From Myrica gale (lineage: Eukaryota > Streptophyta > Magnoliopsida > Fagales > Myricaceae), in assembly GCA_963930655.1 (NCBI GenBank), contig OZ005601.1, positions 24,676,921 through 24,740,920 of the forward strand: a stretch of 64,000 nucleotides of DNA, written 5' to 3'. A program made the translations under genes and the position numbers. The notes under the pieces are model-generated. The model was given only the letters and a program-made list of their open reading frames with translations, searched no databases and had not been told where the DNA came from. Below are positions 58,001-64,000 of the stretch, one piece after another (positions within the stretch are counted from its first letter, which is position 1; each line of letters starts with the position of its first letter).

Positions 58001-58258
58001 CTTGACATTTCTCAATGTGTTAATTTGTCATGTCTTCCTGCAAGGATTGGTGAACTAGGAAGTCTGGAGAAGATTGATATGAGCGAGTGTTCGCAAATTA
58101 GGAGTCTGCCGAATTCTGTGGCTTCATTGCAATCACTGCGTCATGTAGTTTGCGATGAGGAGGTTTCATGGCTGTGGAGAGACGTGGAGAAGGCCATGCC
58201 GGATCTCCATATTCAGGTTGTGGAGAAATGCTATAGTCTGGACTGGCTAAACGATTAA
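55072..58258 (+). CDS. ADR1: ADR1-like helper NLR immune receptor (RPW8-type CC-NB-LRR)
   Basis: ADR1-class NLRs act downstream of TIR-type and other sensors with EDS1-PAD4, forming calcium-permeable resistosomes at the plasma membrane. Exons: 55072-55756, 55992-56380, 56609-56964, 57050-57252, 57429-58258; 2463 nt, 820 residues, phases consistent. The RPW8-type CC spans residues 1-150 (VVTDLFVGEITTELLKSL, RFLQCLVPVHVLADVHHMR). NB-ARC has P-loop GIGGSGKTT at about 208-216, LVVLDDVW at 285-292, GLPLALK at 365-371 and CFLDLGAFPEDKKIPLDIL. The MHD position is QHD (about 491-493), usual in this class. The LRR part includes LTIDHCHDLVELP and LDISQCVNLSCLP, and the protein ends YSLDWLND. Length and five-exon layout match ADR1. 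No lesion was seen; start context AGCAATGG. Confidence 0.95.
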
Positions 58259-58479
58259 ACATATTAAGACGGTCACCATTTGTATCATTGTTGTGTATTA
58301 GAAAACTCTTGCTAGAAAGAGAAAATTAAGGAAGCTGTGAGTGGCTGTCTTTCCATTCTTGGCTTTCTGATATCTCCCTCTGGTTGTCTGGAAATGTGAA
58401 ATAGAATAAATTATAAACGTGTGGTAGCCTGCCATTAGCCAGTGATTGGTATTTTGCTCTGTTGAACTTCTGAAGCAGC

Positions 58480-59220
58480 GTGCTCAAAGGATCAGAGTAC
58501 AGAATTGACGCCGGACAGAATAGAGATTATTCTGTAGGCTAAAACAAAAGGCAATTTGCGAGAAGGGAAAGAGAGAATTTCGACCCCAAAGAATTCAAAA
58601 ACACTTTGGATTTAATAAAATTCATAATAATCAGGAATTAATCGCAATAACCCACAAGCCGGGTTAAAATAGCTGAAATTCGACCCTTAATAGAATTTAA
58701 CCAAAAATAGCAAAACCCTAAAAGTCTTACCAAAACGAAATACTGAAAGAAATCAAATGATTGCCAAAAATCTGGCCCAAATCGGGTTCAAAAATATTTC
58801 CTAATCGACAAAAAAAGAAATTACCATAAATAGCAAAAATTAACTAAAAATAGACATTCGAAAAGGAAATCAGCGGATTTAGGGCTCGAAACGATGTGCA
58901 CCGAGTGTAGCTGGGTGGCTATGACGTGCGCGCCGAAAAGAACTTTCCGAATTGGGGTCACGGGCGCGAATCGGACACTTGTAGCCAAAGTTATGGCCAA
59001 AATACCAACACGTGCACGAAAACTATCTCAATCAGGCTAAATCACGATTTCTTGCCATTTTTGCGCTGGTTTGACTCGTATTCCCTGCCTCAAGAATTCT
59101 CCACAATTTCGCTGAAAATCCAACTACCCAACACACTCAAATTAGTGCAACTTTTGACAGAAAATTTTCTGGCCCCCCATTTATTGCTGTGGAAGTCTTC
59201 GTTCTCTGCATAAAACTGTA
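58480..59220 (-). repeat. Possible solo LTR
   Basis: On the minus strand the phrases CATAACTTTGGCTACAAGTG and GTCCGATTCGCGCC, with a long AT-rich untranslated-like tail ending near TCTGTCCGGCGTCAATTC, resemble LTRs of plant retrotransposons. No partner LTR, coding part or target-site duplication was identified. Positions 58259-58479 are probably the ADR1-like 3' UTR. Confidence 0.3.
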
Positions 59221-59900
59221 TTGTAATTGACCACCCATTGTACTGGCTACTAATTACATGAAGCAGAGAACCCGTAGTATTTCAAGTACCATAATTGGTA
59301 GTTCGATTCCAGTTCAGAAACCTCCACCACATTTGTCAATAATTCCTTTCCACAGGGAAAAAAAAAAAAGAAAAGCATACAACTTTTGTAGTCAATTAGA
59401 TAATCAGATTATCGCCTACAGGACGCTAATGACGGGCTGCTAGGAAGCATCAGTGGGGACACTTCAGTGGGTGACTAAGACAATCACCTTCAAAGTAGAC
59501 TCCAAAAGATAGAACCAGAACCGGATATTCGAAAGCGTGCGGCCACCAGCCCTCACCAACTTAGTGGCAACCTTTGATAAGGATCCGTACTCTTTTTTTC
59601 TCTTATCTTTCTAGCATGGGCTTTTGGTCTGGATCATAATGGGACAGTTCCTGCATTATTTAACATGGAAAACGCGGAGAGAGAGAGAGACGTGTGGGGA
59701 CCTTCAGAGATTCGTTTTCCTCATACCCAGAGTGATCCACCGGAGTTCGAAGTGAGGAGCAAGCAGGTAGCTTCGTTAGTCAGTCTCGGGACTGGTTGTT
59801 TATAACTTTCTAGTCGTTGAGACGAAGGCAAGTAAACGTTCACACCAAAAGCATTCACATTTGATGAAATATCTGACCAAAGAAATGACTTTATTTTATT
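59221..59900. other. Intergenic DNA
   Basis: No gene was found. Short A-runs and a (GA) stretch near 59680-59691 are present. Nothing else is recognisable. Confidence 0.5.
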
Positions 59901-60235
59901 TAGGCTTAATTAATCAGACAGTAACATAGTTTAACTTTTTTTCTCTAATTTAATCCCTCAGTTTTAACTCTTTTATATTAATTATTTGTCCCAAAAAAAC
60001 TCTTCGGTCAAATCTCAACACTGCCACTGACAAAATATGCTAGCAAACGTCGCTTAATAGTTTTTCGTCACCAAAATATATTTATATACCGTGTTTGTGA
60101 ACTTTGTTTAGACAGAAGGATCTTCTCGAAACAAGTAATTAATTACTCTTAAGGATGAAGAATTAAAATTACGAGATCAAATTAAGAAAAAAAATTAAAA
60201 CCACTTGACTAACAAATTAATTAAAACCTTTCATT
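59901..60235. mobile_element. Long-TIR fold-back MITE
   Basis: The left end AGGCTTAATTAATCAGACAG with TTTTTTTCTCTAATTTAATC is inverse to the right end (AAATTAAGAAAAAAAATT, ACTAACAAATTAATTAAAACCT) over about 70 bases with mismatches. The interior is AT-rich and non-coding. Confidence 0.6.
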
Positions 60236-61092
60236 TCTCGTCAGGTTTTTTAGGTTAAATCACACAAGAAAAAGGTTTAGTCGTCTCTATTTTTTGCCTT
60301 CATTAAATTAGTCCCCATAGACTTAGGATTCCTGTTATGTTTCGTCACGCAAGTGTTGGCCCAAGTGTTTTTATTCAATTTGTAATATTGAATATTAATC
60401 TATTTCATCTTTTACTTTCGTATCTTTATATACACTTACTCATGCATTTCATATTACTTCTGCCAAATAACTCTAATCCTGCAAGTTGGACTGAAGCGAT
60501 TTCACATCTTTCTTGATACTTCCAAGTGTGGCACAAGCTAAAACTGTTTGATACAGAGTGTGATCGACTCTGTAAATGAGTTTTTTCTCTCCTGAAAAAA
60601 AGAAGCTAACCCTCTGGTCTATCAGCCATTAGGGAGAAGGGAAATTCTATCCCTTTACTCGACCAACAACGAAATTCTTAAGAGGTGCAGGGGAAAGATG
60701 GATAGACGCCAATCCAGCTTGAGGATATAGATAAACTAAGAAGGCCCGAAGCAGAGTATGCAAACAAGAAAGAGCCACAGCTCCATCATTTTTGAGCCAA
60801 TAAATATAACGCCACCATAAAAAAAATGGTCAGTGTACAGTATGAAGGGACAATGGTTTATAGTGACTTCGCTCGCTTTTCCAATTCAGCACAGATAACT
60901 GGGATGAAAATCTCCATGTAAGACATGGATAGGGGATCAACCGGCAGCACATGACATCAGATGAAATACTCTACAAGGCTATCCCTTGGTGATACTTTAA
61001 TCTACATTCAGATCATGCCTTGTCTTTCGTAAGACAAAACCCATATTTTGTACAGAGTACATAGTCTTCATATACAAGCGGGTAAAACTTAC
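60236..61092. other. Intergenic DNA and probable NAT 3' UTR
   Basis: No coding sequence was seen. The part near 60700-61092 is likely the 3' UTR of the transporter on the minus strand. Confidence 0.4.
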
Positions 61093-64000
61093 TCAGATAA
61101 ATCTGGATGGGATGTACTCGTTTAGCCTCAGGCGATAATTGTAAAACTCGTCATTTCTAACATCTCCATTCCGCTTTTGGAATGGAAGCCACCACGGAAC
61201 TCCCCTGTCATTAACTGTATGCTTGGCATCGAGTGTGAGATCCAGCACCAACCCAACAATCATTGCCACAGTCGGTGATGATAAGAATATTGTGTTAAAA
61301 ATGTTGTTAAACTGCGACAGTTACAAAAAAGAAGACAAGATCAGACAAATATAAAACATACGAATTATAATGTTCATGTAATAGGAAGTAATGATTTTTT
61401 TTTTCTATTTTCTAACAACAAGGTGGCATGGGTTTATTCACTTGTCTCCCAACAGAAAACTCATAAGTCCTTCAAATTTTTTTGAAGAAACATTCAAACT
61501 AAGGACTTCGAATGTCAATAACTGAAGAATTTCTGATGAGGCGAAGAATCAATGTAGCCATACTAAACAAGTCTCATTTTTGCCAAGACCCACCCTCGTT
61601 TAACTGTATGCATTTAGGTATTCAATGCATATAATCATACATAATTGTAATGGCCTTTCCAAAATTACTAGCAAAAAAAAAAATGTTTTGCTAATTGAAA
61701 ACATCTGGAGAAGGAACCAATGAATTTAGCTAGATTTAGAGGGAGAAACTATTGCTCGATTGCTTCAAGGCTCAAACCTAAAATCTCAGTTCAAGTATTA
61801 TTCCTGGCAAAAGAGTGTGAGATTCACATACAACATAAGGCTGGTTGGCACACATTTGTATTTCCTCTTCGTGCATGACAGGTGCGAAATCAGTAATCAT
61901 TTATTTTTTCATTAACCTTTTAATTTTCACCTCATCTCAAACCTTTTCCTGTTGTGACGGATGAACATGGAAGAATTGAATACTGTAAAATGAAATTCAA
62001 AGGGGGAAACAATGACAAGAAAACAAAATGGATAAAAAAGCAATATTCTGTATATAACTTACCCATCCACCACCTGTCTTAATTGGCCCATGGCCATTAT
62101 TCGGATCGGAGTTCATGACAAAGTATTGAGGTATTGATATCCCAAGAAACAAGGACAGGCCCAAAATGTAGAGGTTTCTCAAGGAATTATTGTTTACGAA
62201 CTGTATGAACGAGATACCAACAGCAGCTGCAGATAAATAAACAGGCAAGGAATATTTCCATTAAAGACATCGAGAAGATCAAGACCGATTAAATCCAAGG
62301 ATAAGAACATCACTCACCAACAATTCCAAACAAAACACAGTATATTGCGGCAAATATCGGTAACGGGATAGATGCAAAGAGGGCACCGAACTTCCCTGAA
62401 TGACGCTAAGGTAACACACTTAGGCTTGAAAAGATAACCTCCGAGCTCATACGTAATAGATAATGCAACTCATGGTCAAATAAAAAACAAACCAAATATA
62501 GAGAAGAAGATCATGAAAGCAGCTGAAATCTGCACCACTCTTCTGCTTCCTATGTGAGTCAATCCAAGGACGCCTACATTTTCACTGCAATCATGCCAAC
62601 AAGTCAAGCAAATGTCCATTTGTTAATATGGTCAATAAGCGGTGATCTTTGCATCACAGATAGAATGACACCTGGTTGATTTCATTCTAACCATCAGTCT
62701 GTAATTTGAAAATTGCAACTGGCACAGAACGAATTGAACTCAATTGTGTTCTTGAATAGCATCACAGAAAGGCACAAACCTCGTATGGACACTATTTTAA
62801 AAAGTGATCGACCACATCTCACAAGCATGGATTTTGACAACCAACAAGACCCCAGAATGGTCCATAAAATGGCCAAACTCTTCAGGCTAAAAGCCTCTCC
62901 TCATGGAGGACCCCAGAGGGGTCCATTGGATTGTCAAACTACTCCAGGACTCCAGGGCTCAAGGTTTCTCATAATGCAGCGTTTTTACTACCAACCTAAT
63001 GTATCGAAATTGTAAACAAATGACAAATGCATGCCTGTATTGTTTGTGACATCATTCTTCTTCTTTTTTGGCTAGGTGGCCTCTAGTACCGTAATTGGCT
63101 GTGAACACCCAAGAACTGCTTTCACAACCAGTTACAGCATAGTTTGAGACTCAAGCTAAACAAATACCTAAAATGGACTAGTATAAAGTTATTAAAGCAT
63201 CGCTGTCTTACACAGATGCCGTAGTACCAACAGCAGAACCAAAAATCCCCCCAAGCAGCAAGCCAACACCCTGCATTTGAAGATAACCATATTTCACATT
63301 CTGAAAGGTAATGTAATAACAGTATTCGCTGACTCCCCTACACATAAGAGCGCACACAATAGACAGAGACAGTATATCTATAATTGCTTTGACACAAGAT
63401 TAAAAGAAAGAGAGTTTATGGCTGTACATGCAGGCCTATACTTCTGCTAAGCACATGTGTTGGAGGCGGAGTAGCACCTGCAAGACGTGCCGCTGCAAAA
63501 AATGTCCCAGTCGACTGCCAAAAATTCAATCAACATTTAATCAACGAAATGAGACCAGAGAGCCAAATAGATTCCTCATAATTGAGAAATGAATCAATAT
63601 TCATACAGGGTTTGGAGAATCCTGTACAAAGGATCAAATAGTTCAACTGTCTACACTGGAAGGATATTGACATAATTCTTGAAATATTTTAAATGACTAA
63701 AGTGGTGATTTTCAGGAATAGTGATTCAACCTCAACAGATGTAACAAGTGCTGCCCCGATCATCCCAAAGACATGGCTTGCTTTGAATATTGGAGTACCC
63801 CACTGAAATGGGTAAGGAATTCTAATCCTAGATTTGAAAAATAAAACAAATTATGAATCAGAAATGCATTATTCTTCTAAAAAGGGAGTAGTGAACCCGT
63901 ATGCAAATAGGGAATCCATTATCTGGACATACCAAGGAGCAGACTGTATAAGGAACGAATGATCTATGCGGCAATTCATTTTTGTTTGCTCTTTTACATT
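61093..64000 (-). CDS. Nucleobase-ascorbate transporter (NAT/NCS2), 3' part, runs off the window
   Basis: NAT proteins are plasma-membrane transporters of purines and uracil (ascorbate in some animals). Exons (minus, 5' to 3'): 64000-63933 (partial), 63827-63731, 63514-63428, 63270-63212, 62584-62493, 62395-62318, 62226-62063, 61311-61093. Conserved parts: CRIDHSFLIQSAPWIRIPYP and QWGTPIFKASHVFGMIGAAL, STGTFFAAARLAGATPPP, the signature ENVGVLGLTH, then KFGALFASIPLPIFAAIYCV and NLYILGLSLFLGISIPQYF, and the C-terminus NEYIPSRFI. The usual signature ends T-[R/K/G]; here His follows Thr. At least six membrane helices are visible. The N-terminal half lies beyond 64000. No frame lesion was seen. 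The paralogue number cannot be assigned. Confidence 0.92.

Overview
The window is nuclear DNA of a flowering plant, most likely a eudicot. It has intron-rich genes with GT-AG introns and AT-rich intergenic DNA. The genes and elements are plant types: an ADR1-type helper NLR, an OSB organellar DNA-binding protein, a nucleobase-ascorbate transporter, L1-type LINEs, Ty3/Gypsy and caulimovirid fossils, and hAT, Mutator-like and Tourist-like MITEs. I cannot name the species.

Layout. 0.4-1.7 kb: fragment of a local segmental duplication, split by a fold-back MITE. About 2.2-3.6 kb: possible 5' remnant of a hAT transposon. 3.7-12.1 kb: a broken Ty3/Gypsy fossil (minus strand) whose single LTR is internal, flanked by inverted host arms that carry a roughly 165-bp tandem repeat. 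12.4-13.85 kb: thioredoxin-like pseudogene. 14.3 kb: small GEM-like (GRAM) exon scrap. 14.6-22.7 kb: OSB gene copy A, broken, with a hAT MITE in intron 2 and a 5.6-kb LINE in intron 3; a second, 5'-truncated LINE lies just downstream. 25.9-27.6 kb: second thioredoxin-like pseudogene copy. 28.5-37.0 kb: an apparently intact 17-exon gamma-tubulin complex component 5 gene (minus), with a nearly perfect palindromic 9-bp-TSD element in one intron. 37.6 kb: ribosomal protein eL34 pseudogene. 38.2-40.0 kb: OSB copy B, open across four exons but altered at both ends. 41.5-42.3 kb: DUF295 pseudogene. About 45.8-54.2 kb: an old, much broken caulimovirid (endogenous pararetrovirus), bounded on both sides by (AT)n runs and carrying two MITEs. 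55.1-58.3 kb: an intact five-exon ADR1-like NLR (plus). 61.1-64.0 kb: the 3' part of a nucleobase-ascorbate transporter gene (minus), running off the window.

The genes that look functional (GCP5, ADR1, NAT, possibly OSB copy B) do unrelated housekeeping or immune jobs and form no pathway together. The main interest is structural. The OSB/thioredoxin-like unit was duplicated several times, and the two OSB copies serve as before/after controls: copy B preserves the empty target site of all three insertions found in copy A. The Ty3/Gypsy fossil has a permuted order like a one-LTR circle that re-integrated, and it sits inside an inverted host duplication. All exon coordinates were read by eye from splice signals and reading phase, not computed.
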